Notes: generated by a model from the sequence alone, not told the origin. Counted from the stretch's first letter, positions 32,687 to 42,052 are shown. The stretch is 64,000 bases of DNA from Clostridium_AW sp963515715 (GCF_963515715.1 NZ_CAUPZS010000002.1:221806-285805); one strand, 5' to 3'. Translations and numbers: made by a program.

Positions 32687-34924
32687 ATGAAGCAGGAATT
32701 TATAGTTTTAAAGGGATGTAAAGAAAATAATTTAAAGGATATTTCATTAAATATACCTAAGAGAAAAATAACAATATTCACAGGGGTATCCGGTTCAGGG
32801 AAGTCATCAATTGTTTTTGAGACAGTAGCAAAGGAAGCTCAACGTCAATTGAATGAGACCTTCACTGCCTTTATAAGAAATTTTTTACCTAAGTATGGTG
32901 AGGTTAAAGCTGATCATATAGAAAATTTATCAACACCAATTATTATTGACCAAAGCAGGCTTGGTGGTAATTCAAGGTCAACTTTAGGTACTATTACAGA
33001 TATAAATTCATTCCTTAGAGCTTTATATTCAAGGTTTGGAAGTACTTATATCGGTAAGGCCAATATGTTTTCTTTTAATGATATTAACGGTATGTGTCCA
33101 GAATGTCAGGGCCTTGGTAAAAAGTTGGTTCCAAATATGGAGGAGATATTTGATAAGAGTAAATCCTTAAATGAAGGAGCTATTTTACTTTCAGGTTTTG
33201 GAGCTGGTTCCTGGCATTGGAAGATATTTGCCCAGTCAGGATACTTTGATAATGATAAGAAAATATGTGATTATTCAAAGGAAGAATTAGATAAGTTTTT
33301 ATATGGTGGGCCAGATAAAATTAAGATAGATGAAACAGGTGGAATGAACATAACCTATGAAGGTTTATTGGTTAAATTTAATAGGCTATATTTAAGTAAA
33401 GAAGGAGAAACCTCTGAAGCTGCAAAGAAAAAGCTAAGTAAACTACTTATAGAAGACCAGTGCCCTACTTGCAGGGGAAAAAGGCTTCATGAAAGAGTAT
33501 ATGGATCTTTAATTAATGGTTATAATATAGCGGATTTAACTAGTATGCAAATTGATGAATTGGTTGAGGTAGTTAAAGAAATAAATGAGCCAGAAGCAGA
33601 ACCTTTAGTTAAAGGGATAATAGAAAAGCTAAATAATATTATAGATATAGGTCTTGGATATTTGACTTTAGATAGAGAAACTTCATCATTATCTGGTGGA
33701 GAATCTCAACGTATAAAGATGGTAAAGCATTTAAATAGTAATCTTATAGATTTAATGTATATATTTGATGAGCCTAGTATAGGTCTTCATCCAAGGGATG
33801 TCGATAAATTAAATAATCTATTAAAAAAGCTACGTGATAAAGGTAATACTGTAATAGTTGTTGAACATGACCCTGATGTTATTAAAATTGCAGACCATGT
33901 TATAGATGTAGGCCCAAGGGCAGGTAAGCATGGTGGTGAAATTGTATATGAGGGAACCTATGAAAATTTACTTAAATTAGGAACATTAACTGGAAATGCA
34001 TTAAATAAAACTCTTTCTATTAAAGAAAAGGTAAGAGAGCATAAGGGATATTTAAAGGCTGTAAATTGTAATAAGAATAACTTGAAAAATATATCTGTTA
34101 CAATACCTAAGGGTGTATTAACAGTAGTGACAGGAGTTGCAGGATCAGGTAAAAGTACATTGATTAAACATGAATTTTTAAAACAAAATAAAGATGCAAT
34201 ACTAGTAGATCAAAGTCCTGTGTCAGCTAATTCTAGGTCCAGCTTAGCCACCTATAGCGGAATTATGGATGATATAAGAAAGGCTTTTGCTAAGGCAAAT
34301 GGTGTTAATGCATCATTATTTAGCTCAAATTCAAAAGGAGCCTGCGAAAATTGTAATGGGAGCGGAATAATAGAAACAAATCTTGCATTTATGGATAACA
34401 TAAAAAGTACTTGCGATGTTTGTGAAGGCAAGAAGTATAAAAAAGAAGTTTTAGATTATAAATTACATGACAAAAACATAATAGAAGTTCTTGAAATGTC
34501 AGTTTCAGATGCAATTGAATTTTTTAACTTAAAGTCTGTTAAGGCAAAACTGCAGTCTATAGAAAATATGGGCATTGGATATTTAAATTTAGGGCAAACT
34601 CTCGATACCTTATCTGGTGGAGAATGTCAAAGATTAAAGCTTGCCAGTGAATTGCATAATGAAAGTTCTGTATATATATTGGATGAGCCTACAACAGGTC
34701 TTCATATGGCTGATATTGAAAAATTTATCAACATAGTTGAAAGCATTGTGGACAGTGGCAATACAGTTATAATAATTGAACACAATGTAGATATTATTAA
34801 AAGAGCAGATTGGATTATAGATATGGGACCTGATGGTGGAACAAAAGGTGGAGAGATAATATTTGAAGGGGCTCCAAAACAATTATGTAATTCTGAAGCA
34901 TCATTAACAGCTAAGTATATTTAG
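32687..34924 (+). CDS. UvrA-like ABC protein (drug-resistance DrrC/UvrA paralogue type)
   Basis: 745 residues, shorter than housekeeping UvrA (about 940). It has two ABC domains: Walker A VSGSGKSS near 36 and VAGSGKST near 487, signatures LSGGESQR and LSGGECQR, Walker B FDEPSIGLHP and LDEPTTGLH. Zinc-finger pairs CPECQG, CPTCRG, CENCNG and CDVCEG are kept. The UvrB-binding region is reduced, as in antibiotic self-resistance UvrA paralogues that release intercalating drugs from DNA. ATG 32687 follows AAGGAGGG. The MerR-like site upstream suggests drug-induced expression. Confidence 0.87.
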   Translation: MKQEFIVLKGCKENNLKDISLNIPKRKITIFTGVSGSGKSSIVFETVAKEAQRQLNETFTAFIRNFLPKYGEVKADHIENLSTPIIIDQSRLGGNSRSTLGTITDINSFLRALYSRFGSTYIGKANMFSFNDINGMCPECQGLGKKLVPNMEEIFDKSKSLNEGAILLSGFGAGSWHWKIFAQSGYFDNDKKICDYSKEELDKFLYGGPDKIKIDETGGMNITYEGLLVKFNRLYLSKEGETSEAAKKKLSKLLIEDQCPTCRGKRLHERVYGSLINGYNIADLTSMQIDELVEVVKEINEPEAEPLVKGIIEKLNNIIDIGLGYLTLDRETSSLSGGESQRIKMVKHLNSNLIDLMYIFDEPSIGLHPRDVDKLNNLLKKLRDKGNTVIVVEHDPDVIKIADHVIDVGPRAGKHGGEIVYEGTYENLLKLGTLTGNALNKTLSIKEKVREHKGYLKAVNCNKNNLKNISVTIPKGVLTVVTGVAGSGKSTLIKHEFLKQNKDAILVDQSPVSANSRSSLATYSGIMDDIRKAFAKANGVNASLFSSNSKGACENCNGSGIIETNLAFMDNIKSTCDVCEGKKYKKEVLDYKLHDKNIIEVLEMSVSDAIEFFNLKSVKAKLQSIENMGIGYLNLGQTLDTLSGGECQRLKLASELHNESSVYILDEPTTGLHMADIEKFINIVESIVDSGNTVIIIEHNVDIIKRADWIIDMGPDGGTKGGEIIFEGAPKQLCNSEASLTAKYI

Positions 34925-34935
34925 TTAATAATTAA

Positions 34936-34962
34936 GGAGAATTCTACTTGTAGAACTCTCCC
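34936..34962 (+). terminator. weak hairpin after the UvrA-like gene
   Basis: GGAGAATTCTAC pairs imperfectly with GTAGAACTCTCC. There is no T-run, so this is uncertain. Confidence 0.4.
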
Positions 34963-35067
34963 CTCACTTTAATTATAACATATGTAAAGCGTAAAATATA
35001 GACTACTAAATTTTGAACCTAACTGCTAAAATATAATAATCAAAGATGTGACTATATTTCATGTAAA

Positions 35068-35097
35068 AAAGACATTTGTCATTGGACAAGTGTCTTT
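35068..35097 (+). promoter_or_regulatory. leader hairpin before helD
   Basis: AAAGACATTTGTC pairs along 13 bases (one wobble) with GACAAGTGTCTTT, ending about 9 bases before the AAGGAGGGG ribosome binding site. It may be a terminator/attenuator or a 5' stabiliser. Confidence 0.55.
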
Positions 35098-35118
35098 ACT
35101 ATTTAAGGAGGGGATATA

Positions 35119-37359
35119 ATGAAGGATTTTGAATGGAAGCTTGAAAAGGAATGGTTGCAGGAGGTTCTTCAAGAGGTTCAAAAACAGTATAATGAAAAAC
35201 ATGATCTTAAAGAAAAGTTTAAAAAGGATGCCCTTGAAACACAACGAGAACTATGGAATGATTTAGGATCTGTTTCGATAGCCAATGGATTAGAGCAGGT
35301 TGCAGACTTTATGGGATTTATCAATACCATGAAAATACAGAAGAGAAGCCACGAGTTCACAAAAAAACTTGAGGAAAAATACGAGAGAATGCTCCTATCA
35401 CCCTACTTTGGAAGGATGGACTTTATTGAAAATGGAGAGGACAAAGCTGAAAAGTATTACATTGGAATTTCAAATCTTATTAATGATAACTATGATTTTC
35501 TTGTATACGACTGGAGAGCACCGGTTTCCAGCATGTTTTATGATTACGAAATTGGAGAAGCTAATTATAAATGTCCTGAAGGAACAGTAGATGGGAAGCT
35601 TACACTGAAAAGACAGTACAAAATTAATAATGGTGAAATTAAGTATATGTTTGACAGCAATATTAAGATAGACGATGAAGTGCTACAGGATATCTTGAGT
35701 AAAAGCGCGGATAGTAAGATGAAGGCAATAGTAACAACTATTCAAAGAGAGCAAAATAAAGTAATTCGTAATGAGGAGTATAAAAATTTGATTGTACAAG
35801 GGCCTGCTGGAAGTGGGAAAACCTCTGTTGCTCTTCATAGAATTGCCTATCTATTATATAAGCATAGGGATAAAATAACACCTCAAAATATAGTAATATT
35901 CTCTCCAAATGATGTTTTTAATGATTATATTTCTAATGTATTGCCCCAGCTTGGAGAAGATAATATGTGTCAGACCACATTTAAGGAATACATGCACAAG
36001 GCCTTAGGCAATGAGCTTATAAAGGAAAACTATTCTGAGATGATGGAGTATATTCTTGTCTCTAAGAAGGATGGTGACTATGAAAAGAGAATAAATAATA
36101 TAAAATTTAAGTCTTCTATGGAGTTTATAGATGTATTAAAAGCATATGTATGCTACCTAGAAAAAATGGATAGAAATTTTACAGATATTATTTTCAGAGG
36201 GAATTTGATAATCTCATCTAAGGATATAGAAGAATTATTTTTTGAAGATTATGTAAAGCTCCCACTTAAAAGAAGGCTTCAAAAGATAAGAGAAAGAATT
36301 TTGTTCCTAATGGAGCCTTATGAAAAATATTGGGTAAAAGAAGAGGCTGAGGAGCTTAGGGATTCAGGTAACTATATAGATAATGTAGAAATTATGGAGC
36401 GCAGTATAGCTATTGTAAAGGATGAAATAAATGATATATACCATGAAATCAATAGAATGACGGATTTTGATTTAGTGGATGCTTATAAAAAGCTTTTTGA
36501 AAACTTGGAGTTTTTCTTAAAAAAATCAAACACTGAATACCATGAGAAAAATATTGATGAAATCAAAAACTATACTTTAGAAATCTTAAGAGCAGGAAGA
36601 CTTAACTATGAGGATCAGCCACCCCTTTTGTATTTAAAAGGTGCCTTAGGAGATCTGCCAAAAACCTCAGAAATCAAATATGTTATTATTGATGAAGCTC
36701 AGGACTATACACCGCTACAGTATGAAATCTTTTATCAGCTTTTCAACCATGCCAATATGACCATACTAGGGGATTTACATCAATCCATCAATCCATTCAT
36801 GAACGTGGGCGATTATGGTAATATATCCAATGTATTCCCAAAGGATAATACATGCATAATAAATTTAACCAAGAGTTACAGATCCACAATGGAAATTACT
36901 GAGTTTTCAAGGAGGATACTTAACAAGAAAATTACTGACCAGTGGGTAGAAAGAAGCGGAGACAAGCCTTTAGTCCTTGGCCTTCCAGATGAAGAGGCTA
37001 TAAAAGAAAGACTTCTAGAGGATATAAAAATATATAAGGATAAAGGACACAAATCTATTGGAATCATAACAAGGACTATAAAGGAAGCACAAGATGTACA
37101 CAGTTTCTTAAAAGACAAGATTCATGTTAAAGCCATAATGAAGGATGATGATGAATATGCGAGTGATACCTTGGTAATCCCCGCTTATCTTGCTAAAGGA
37201 TTAGAATTTGATGTGGTGCTGATATATAATGCAGGGGATGAAAATTACAGCTGCGAAGAGGAAAGGCTGCTGCTTTATACTGCATGTACTAGGGCACTTC
37301 ATATTTTACGCATATACTATTCAGGAAAGGTTACACCTTTGTTAGGAGGAAGTTATTAA
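35119..37359 (+). CDS. helD: HelD-like UvrD/Rep-family helicase (RNA polymerase recycling factor)
   Basis: 746 residues. The N-terminal coiled coil (about 1-75) that enters the RNA polymerase channel is clear. Walker A GPAGSGKTS is near 228, Walker B VIIDEAQDYTPLQ near 522, SYRSTMEI near 590 and a C-terminal AKGLEFDVVLIYNA near 692. HelD proteins remove stalled RNA polymerase from DNA, and some paralogues give rifamycin resistance. The position after MBL-fold and UvrA-like genes fits a resistance role, but housekeeping use cannot be excluded. ATG 35119 follows AAGGAGGGG. Confidence 0.9.
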   Translation: MKDFEWKLEKEWLQEVLQEVQKQYNEKHDLKEKFKKDALETQRELWNDLGSVSIANGLEQVADFMGFINTMKIQKRSHEFTKKLEEKYERMLLSPYFGRMDFIENGEDKAEKYYIGISNLINDNYDFLVYDWRAPVSSMFYDYEIGEANYKCPEGTVDGKLTLKRQYKINNGEIKYMFDSNIKIDDEVLQDILSKSADSKMKAIVTTIQREQNKVIRNEEYKNLIVQGPAGSGKTSVALHRIAYLLYKHRDKITPQNIVIFSPNDVFNDYISNVLPQLGEDNMCQTTFKEYMHKALGNELIKENYSEMMEYILVSKKDGDYEKRINNIKFKSSMEFIDVLKAYVCYLEKMDRNFTDIIFRGNLIISSKDIEELFFEDYVKLPLKRRLQKIRERILFLMEPYEKYWVKEEAEELRDSGNYIDNVEIMERSIAIVKDEINDIYHEINRMTDFDLVDAYKKLFENLEFFLKKSNTEYHEKNIDEIKNYTLEILRAGRLNYEDQPPLLYLKGALGDLPKTSEIKYVIIDEAQDYTPLQYEIFYQLFNHANMTILGDLHQSINPFMNVGDYGNISNVFPKDNTCIINLTKSYRSTMEITEFSRRILNKKITDQWVERSGDKPLVLGLPDEEAIKERLLEDIKIYKDKGHKSIGIITRTIKEAQDVHSFLKDKIHVKAIMKDDDEYASDTLVIPAYLAKGLEFDVVLIYNAGDENYSCEEERLLLYTACTRALHILRIYYSGKVTPLLGGSY

Positions 37360-37381
37360 ATTTAGTAAGGAAGTTATTAAA

Positions 37382-37440
37382 TTTAGCTCTGTAAAATAGA
37401 AGATAAGAAAGCTATGGGCGAAATGCTCATGGCTTTTTTT
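37382..37440 (+). pseudogene. last codons and terminator of the alcohol dehydrogenase, third copy
   Basis: TTTAGCTCTGTAAAATAGAA matches the dehydrogenase C-terminal codons, stop and trailer, then the terminator stem AAAGCTATG/CATGGCTTT with T-run. A direct repeat GGAAGTTATTAAATTTA sits at the junction with helD. Confidence 0.75.
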
Positions 37441-37469
37441 ATCATATCTGAAAGGTTTGGAATGTGATA

Positions 37470-37570
37470 CGGTGAAGCATATCTGTGGAGAACCAAAATA
37501 AATAGAGAGTTTTAAGAGATTAAAGGTAAGCCAATGGTATTAAAGAATCATTGGCTTATGTTATAATTAA
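37470..37570 (+). repeat. repeat family C, copy 3
   Basis: GTGAAGCATATCTGTGGAGA, then AAGCCAATGGTATT, ATCATTGGCTT and TGTTATAAT. Nearly identical to copy 4 at 62535-62630. Confidence 0.8.
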
Positions 37571-37640
37571 TTGGTAAGTACTGGGATAGGGACAGATAGA
37601 AAAATAGGAACTTATCGAATGCTTGTAATAGGGATATGAG

Positions 37641-38507
37641 GTGGAATATATGCTTTGGATAGTGATAGTTTTGATTGCGCTGGCAATCATAGTGATGTAC
37701 TTGGCGATACCCGGCGGCAGACTTTGGAAGCAATATCTGACAGATGTAAAAAGTTCTTTGACCGAAACAAATAGGCAAAGAAGCATACAGAGTATATTTA
37801 CGGAAGATTATGCTGCTGAACTGCCTGCTCTGCTCCGTCAGCACATCATCAATGGGGGGTATATGGGAAAGCCCTTTATGGATAACATGCTGATATATTT
37901 TCATAACACAAAGTTTCGTATGTCGGCAGGCAAAAAGCCAATTAAAATTAAATTCATGCAGGTTAATTTTGTAAATAGACCAGACCGACACGCTTTCTTG
38001 ACAGGACGAATTGCGGGGATTCCATTGCAGGCCAAAGACAGCGTGTTGGACGGATTCGGCTCTATGACAGGTGTGCTTGCCAAGCAGTTCCAGCTTTTCC
38101 GCTCTACTGGGGCAGAAATGGACCAAGGTCAGTTGATAACAGCGTTGGCAGATGCAGTATATATGCCATCCTTGTTTTTACAGGAATATGTGTCATGGAC
38201 AGTCGTTGACGATTGCACCGTTGAAGGTGAGATTTCATGGAAAGGCGTTACTGCTAAAGGAAGATTTACTTTTGACAATAATGGCAACATTATACGTTTT
38301 GATACCGATGACCGATATATGGACGAAAACGGAAAAGGCAGCTCGCTGGTGCCGTGGTATGTAACCTATTCTGATTACAAAGAACAGAATGGTTACTTTC
38401 AGCCGGGAAGCGTTAGTGTAAATTGGATGCTCCCGGATGGTGACGACACATATTTTGTGAGCGACCACATTGAGGTTCAATATTCAATAAATGAAGCAAT
38501 TTTATGA
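37641..38507 (+). CDS. DUF6544-like membrane-anchored protein
   Basis: 288 residues. One N-terminal transmembrane segment (about 4-24) is followed by a soluble domain with LPALLRQHIINGGYMGKPFM, an RIAGIPLQAKDSVLDG strand region and EGEISWKGVTAKGRFTFDNN. This order matches DUF6544 proteins as I remember them. No function is known. It opens the immunity-type region and is expressed from the family C promoter. ATG 37641 is preceded by GAGGTGG. Confidence 0.72.
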   Translation: MEYMLWIVIVLIALAIIVMYLAIPGGRLWKQYLTDVKSSLTETNRQRSIQSIFTEDYAAELPALLRQHIINGGYMGKPFMDNMLIYFHNTKFRMSAGKKPIKIKFMQVNFVNRPDRHAFLTGRIAGIPLQAKDSVLDGFGSMTGVLAKQFQLFRSTGAEMDQGQLITALADAVYMPSLFLQEYVSWTVVDDCTVEGEISWKGVTAKGRFTFDNNGNIIRFDTDDRYMDENGKGSSLVPWYVTYSDYKEQNGYFQPGSVSVNWMLPDGDDTYFVSDHIEVQYSINEAIL

Positions 38508-38579
38508 CTTGATTATTTGGTCTTTGCAGCAGTAGGCTGAACAGTTTGGTTTACTTTATCCTAAGAATATGAATCTATC

Positions 38580-38592
38580 AAATTCCAATTTC
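38580..38592. repeat. family D element
   Basis: AAATTCCAATTTC followed by a TTATATAAC box, between 37641 and 38653 genes. Confidence 0.55.
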
Positions 38593-38652
38593 AAGTGCCG
38601 ATTATTTATATAACAAGATAGAACAATAAATCAGAATTGGAGGAAATTTGAG

Positions 38653-39105
38653 ATGGATCAATTATCTGAAAAAATGAAAAATAAGATAGAGGAACTTGCT
38701 GAAATTGGTAATGGCTTTTATGATAGCGAACAATATGATGAAGCTTTAAAAGTTTGGGAAGAAGCATTAAGTCTTATTCCCCACCTGCAACAATTTTATA
38801 GTGAAACTGTATGGTTTTTGGCTTCGATAGGCGATATATATTTTATACAGAATAACTTTGATAAGGCATATCAATGTTTTGATGCTGCAAGAGGAAATCT
38901 TTCTGGTGAAGGCTATGGCAATCCATTTGTCATGCTTAGACTTGGTGAAAGTTGCTTGGAGATAGGTGATGAAAAAAACGCCTTGGAATATATGTTAAGA
39001 GCATATATGTTTGAGGGCGAAGAAATTTTTGATGAAGATAACCCTAAGTATCTTGAATTTTTAAGTACTCATATAGATCTAAGACAAGACCGCACGAAAG
39101 AATGA
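38653..39105 (+). CDS. TPR protein
   Basis: 150 residues, all helical. Two or three tetratricopeptide repeats are visible: GNGFYDSEQYDEALKVWEEA (about 20-39), LASIGDIYFIQNNFDKAYQC (about 58-77) and LGESCLEIGDEKNALEYMLR. No signal peptide. Small TPR proteins are common members of polyimmunity loci. ATG 38653 follows TTGGAGGAA. Confidence 0.82.
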   Translation: MDQLSEKMKNKIEELAEIGNGFYDSEQYDEALKVWEEALSLIPHLQQFYSETVWFLASIGDIYFIQNNFDKAYQCFDAARGNLSGEGYGNPFVMLRLGESCLEIGDEKNALEYMLRAYMFEGEEIFDEDNPKYLEFLSTHIDLRQDRTKE

Positions 39106-39153
39106 TTATTTATGTAAGCTACACAAAATTATATTTTACGAGGAGGATTATCT

Positions 39154-39537
39154 GTGAAAAAGAAAATTCGAATTGTTGCCGTACTTTCATTAATAATAGT
39201 AACCGGATTACTATTTTTAAGCACTGGGGGAAAAATAACAGGTATTATGCTAACTGATTACTCAATATCCGAAGATGGCAATGTAATGACGCTAGAAGTT
39301 GGTGTTGCAAGTAGTATAGGGTATATAAGAACGCTTAAAGCGAGTGAAGACGGAAATAAAAAATACATTACCTTTTATTCAACATACGGATTTAACAGTA
39401 ATATCGGTGCTAAAGATGAATTTCAAGTTGAATTACACCCATCCTGCGATGAGATATATTTTTATCGTGGGAATGGCGAGTACAAGCTGAAGTTGCAAAA
39501 AAATAGCGGAACGAATGAATGGGAAAGAGCTAAGTAA
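39154..39537 (+). CDS. small secreted or membrane-anchored protein, 127 aa
   Basis: GTG start 39154 after GAGGAGG. Positively charged start and hydrophobic segment (about 5-24) form a signal anchor; no lipobox. The rest is beta-rich with a TYGFNSNIGAKDEFQVELH stretch and a basic tail. Unknown family, with a beta-sandwich feel. Located in the immunity-type array. Confidence 0.65.
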   Translation: MKKKIRIVAVLSLIIVTGLLFLSTGGKITGIMLTDYSISEDGNVMTLEVGVASSIGYIRTLKASEDGNKKYITFYSTYGFNSNIGAKDEFQVELHPSCDEIYFYRGNGEYKLKLQKNSGTNEWERAK

Positions 39538-39578
39538 CGACAAGGGTATGTAGATAATGAGAATAACCGGAAGCTGAC

Positions 39579-39591
39579 AAATTCTAATTTG
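39579..39591. repeat. family D element
   Basis: AAATTCTAATTTG directly before the ribosome binding site of the next gene. Confidence 0.5.
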
Positions 39592-39606
39592 AAGAGGAGG
39601 ATGACA

Positions 39607-39915
39607 ATGAATATACATAATCATAATTTGAATATACATTATACTGCACCAGCCGAAATATGGGATAAATTGAATGAGTTATATTTTGAAATGCCATTTT
39701 GGAATGGGTTTGTGAATGGCTGTCCACAATGGTATGGCAATGATGGGAAGCTGATAGAAGCATCTGTTGAGCCTAGCGGACTACAGTTCTATGCCAAATT
39801 ACCTCAAGAAGAATGGAACTTATGGTTTGAATTGTTTAAAAGTAGAGCTTCTGAATTATTAGGTTTTCAAGTTGGGGAACCAGAAGATGGTTTTGAATTT
39901 TATATCTATGATTGA
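39607..39915 (+). CDS. hypothetical protein, 102 aa (immunity-type array)
   Basis: ATG 39607 is preferred over 39601 because GGAGG ends 6 bases upstream. A small acidic protein rich in aromatic residues (WDKLNELYFEMPFWNGFVNG, CPQWYG, PQEEWNLWFELFK). High Trp/Phe content and small size fit a polymorphic-toxin immunity protein, but no family is recognised. Flanked by family D elements on both sides. Confidence 0.62.
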   Translation: MNIHNHNLNIHYTAPAEIWDKLNELYFEMPFWNGFVNGCPQWYGNDGKLIEASVEPSGLQFYAKLPQEEWNLWFELFKSRASELLGFQVGEPEDGFEFYIYD

Positions 39916-39920
39916 AGTAT

Positions 39921-39971
39921 AAATTCCAATTTGAGATTGAGTAATATAAATAGTAATTTTAGTAGAGGAAG
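39921..39971. repeat. family D junction
   Basis: AAATTCCAATTTG, then AGATTGAGTAATATAAATAG, TAATTTT and GAGG. The same arrangement recurs at 41125 and 61569. Confidence 0.65.
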
Positions 39972-39976
39972 AATGT

Positions 39977-40423
39977 ATGAGAAAAGAATTAGAATTTCCT
40001 GAAATTGATGAAAGTAAAATAGAATATGTTAGTAGGCTAATTGACGTTATTGCTGAAAATGGTACAGAGGATTATCATAAGGAATTGATAGAAATTAATA
40101 GTATTACAGGTAAAGAGTTTAATGGAATTGAGTTTGCGGAATATTGGGGCTGGACATCATTAGAGATGATTTCAAGACAAGCATTAACTCCCAATCCTCC
40201 ATGCATTCGTGATTTAAGTAAAAGTGAAATTATAGAAATGATAGGTATTATAAAAAATCATTTTGAAAATGGGAAAGATGTAGAGGCTGAATACTATACT
40301 GAACTTTTACAAAAAAGTTTACCATTATGTGATATTTTACACTATGTAATGCTTGAAGGCGAACCAGAGCAGATTGCTGATAAAATGCTTGAAGATTCAA
40401 GAAATAGTATTATTCATTTATAA
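39977..40423 (+). CDS. hypothetical immunity-type protein, 148 aa
   Basis: A soluble acidic helical protein starting at ATG 39977 after GAGGAAG. Features are FAEYWGWTSLEMISRQALTP around residue 55 and helices NHFENGKDVEAEYYTELLQK and LCDILHYVML near the end. No known domain is recognised with confidence. Family D junctions on both sides. Confidence 0.62.
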   Translation: MRKELEFPEIDESKIEYVSRLIDVIAENGTEDYHKELIEINSITGKEFNGIEFAEYWGWTSLEMISRQALTPNPPCIRDLSKSEIIEMIGIIKNHFENGKDVEAEYYTELLQKSLPLCDILHYVMLEGEPEQIADKMLEDSRNSIIHL

Positions 40424-40428
40424 GAAAT

Positions 40429-40442
40429 AAATTCCGAATTTG
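40429..40442. repeat. family D element
   Basis: AAATTCCGAATTTG-type variant after the 39977 gene. Confidence 0.45.
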
Positions 40443-40479
40443 TGAGTTTGATAAGTTGTTGCTTAAAGGAGAAATGAAA

Positions 40480-41106
40480 ATGGGATTGTTTGATAAATTT
40501 AAGAAAAAAAATATGGATAAAAAAAGTGTGACAAATAACACTTTTTCACAATTTACAAGTGTATTTGAGCCATCTGATGATTTGGTAAAACCTACAGAAG
40601 AGGAACTGAAGCAATTTGAGGATATATTACCATCTGAATTATTGCACTTTTGGAAAGAATATGGATTTGGCAATTATGGTAATGGAATAATAAAGGTTAT
40701 TAATCCACTTGACTATATGGAAAGTTTATATGAATGGCTTGGAAAAGAAGACTTCTCAAAATTGCCTATTTTGGTAACTGGCTTTGGAGATATTTTCTAT
40801 TATCGAAAATTATCAGAAGTGGATGAGGATATCTGTCTTCTTAATATTCATTATAGAAATATTATAGTATGTTCATACAGTTTAGATGATTTTTTAAAAT
40901 CATATATTGTAGATGAAGTTAACTACAGTAAAATATTGAGAAAAGAATTATTTGACCAAGTATATGCTGTTAAAGGGAATTTAAAAGCAAATGATATATA
41001 TTTCTTTGTACCATCGCTTATCTTAGGAGGTAAAGAACCAGTAGAATTAATTGATAAAGGGAATGCAAATGTACATCAAAGTTTATTGTTTCAATTGGGC
41101 AAATGA
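40480..41106 (+). CDS. GAD-like / DUF1851 (Tdi1-type) immunity protein
   Basis: 208 residues from ATG 40480 (AAAGGAG 8 bases upstream); a short basic start MGLFDKFKKK precedes the domain. FEDILPSELLHFWKEYGFGN near 45-64 and IKVINPLDYMESLYEW near 70 are the GAD-like N-terminal part. ILVTGFGDIFYY, DICLLNIHYRN and the C-terminal helix match the DUF1851 partner. Known members neutralise ADP-ribosyltransferase-type or other toxins. A strong immunity candidate. Confidence 0.78.
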   Translation: MGLFDKFKKKNMDKKSVTNNTFSQFTSVFEPSDDLVKPTEEELKQFEDILPSELLHFWKEYGFGNYGNGIIKVINPLDYMESLYEWLGKEDFSKLPILVTGFGDIFYYRKLSEVDEDICLLNIHYRNIIVCSYSLDDFLKSYIVDEVNYSKILRKELFDQVYAVKGNLKANDIYFFVPSLILGGKEPVELIDKGNANVHQSLLFQLGK

Positions 41107-41124
41107 TTTTTTAGTATATATTTT

Positions 41125-41175
41125 AAAATTACAATTTGAGGTTGAATAATATAAATAGTAAATTTGTGGAGGTAA
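41125..41175. repeat. family D junction
   Basis: AAAATTACAATTTGAGGTTG, then AATAATATAAATAG, TAAATTTG and TGGAGG. Confidence 0.62.
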
Positions 41176-41178
41176 AGT

Positions 41179-41850
41179 ATGTTTAAGTTAGGGAAATTAA
41201 AGTTTGATGTGGAGAGTGCGACATTTAGTGGGAGTTTTATGGATTCTTCTATGAGTAAAAGAATGCAGAGTACTGGACTGCCAGAATTTCACTGGTTTAT
41301 AGAAATAGATATGAATGCAGGGGATTTTGTAACAGAATTAGATGATGAAGAATTGGAAGATTTAGAAGATGATGAAGAAATTTATTATGAATCGGTTTCA
41401 CCTCGTTTGTATCATAACAACGGTTTTAGGCTTGATATAAAATCATGGAAAGATATAGAAGGACTTTCTTTAAAATGGGATTCTCAATATAATGCAAACG
41501 GTGAAGAAGCGGGAACATTGTATGTTTTTGAACATGAAGATGTAACTAATGGAATAATTGAATTCTTGGAAAGAAATGGAAACAAGTTTCTGGTTCGATG
41601 GACAGGAACTGCAAATGTGTATTGGGATGATGAATATGGGGAAGATGTTCCATTTTCTTTTGAAGGAGAAGTGGAATTTAGTGGAGTTAGTGCTTATTGT
41701 GATGATATATCAACTTTAGATGAATTAAAAATAGTCATGACAGATTTTATTAATTTAGATGAATATAAATGTATATTCAATGATACACATGAGATTAAAA
41801 CAGGGATTTCTTATGTGTGGAAATTTTTCCCTGAAAATATAGATAAATGA
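41179..41850 (+). CDS. hypothetical immunity-type protein, 223 aa, acidic
   Basis: A beta-rich protein with a strongly acidic insert around residues 54-70 (ELDDEELEDLEDDEEIYYES). FHWFIEIDMNAGDF, DIKSWKDIEGLSLKWDSQY and FLVRWTGTANVYWDDEYGED are aromatic/acidic strand patterns common in SUKH-like or other immunity proteins. No family can be named. ATG 41179 follows TGGAGG. Confidence 0.65.
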   Translation: MFKLGKLKFDVESATFSGSFMDSSMSKRMQSTGLPEFHWFIEIDMNAGDFVTELDDEELEDLEDDEEIYYESVSPRLYHNNGFRLDIKSWKDIEGLSLKWDSQYNANGEEAGTLYVFEHEDVTNGIIEFLERNGNKFLVRWTGTANVYWDDEYGEDVPFSFEGEVEFSGVSAYCDDISTLDELKIVMTDFINLDEYKCIFNDTHEIKTGISYVWKFFPENIDK

Positions 41851-42052
41851 TAAATAGTTGAGTAATATAAATTCTAGTTTGTCATTCAGATAGTGAGTAT
41901 TATGGGAAAAAGGTTTTGAGTTTTATATTATTTATACAATAGGAGGTAATTACTATGCATAGTTTTTGGAGATTTATCTCTTAAAATATTGTTTGAAAAG
42001 AATAGAGAGGAAATTTATATAATACTTAATGAGATATTTGATGGAGGGTCAT
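41851..42052. repeat. junction with D and B fragments and a nine-codon ORF
   Basis: AAATTCTAGTTTG at 41869 is a D element. AGGAGGTAAT with ATG 41955 opens a nine-codon ORF (MHSFWRFIS, 41955-41984), probably a relic. GAGGAAATTTATATAATAC at 42006 is the tail of a family B repeat without its head. Confidence 0.5.

Noticed and set aside
37548..38126. Long minus-strand frame opposite the gene at 37641
   Set aside because: No ribosome binding site, odd composition rich in His, Tyr and Ser, and the plus-strand frame matches a recognisable domain order; it is a shadow.
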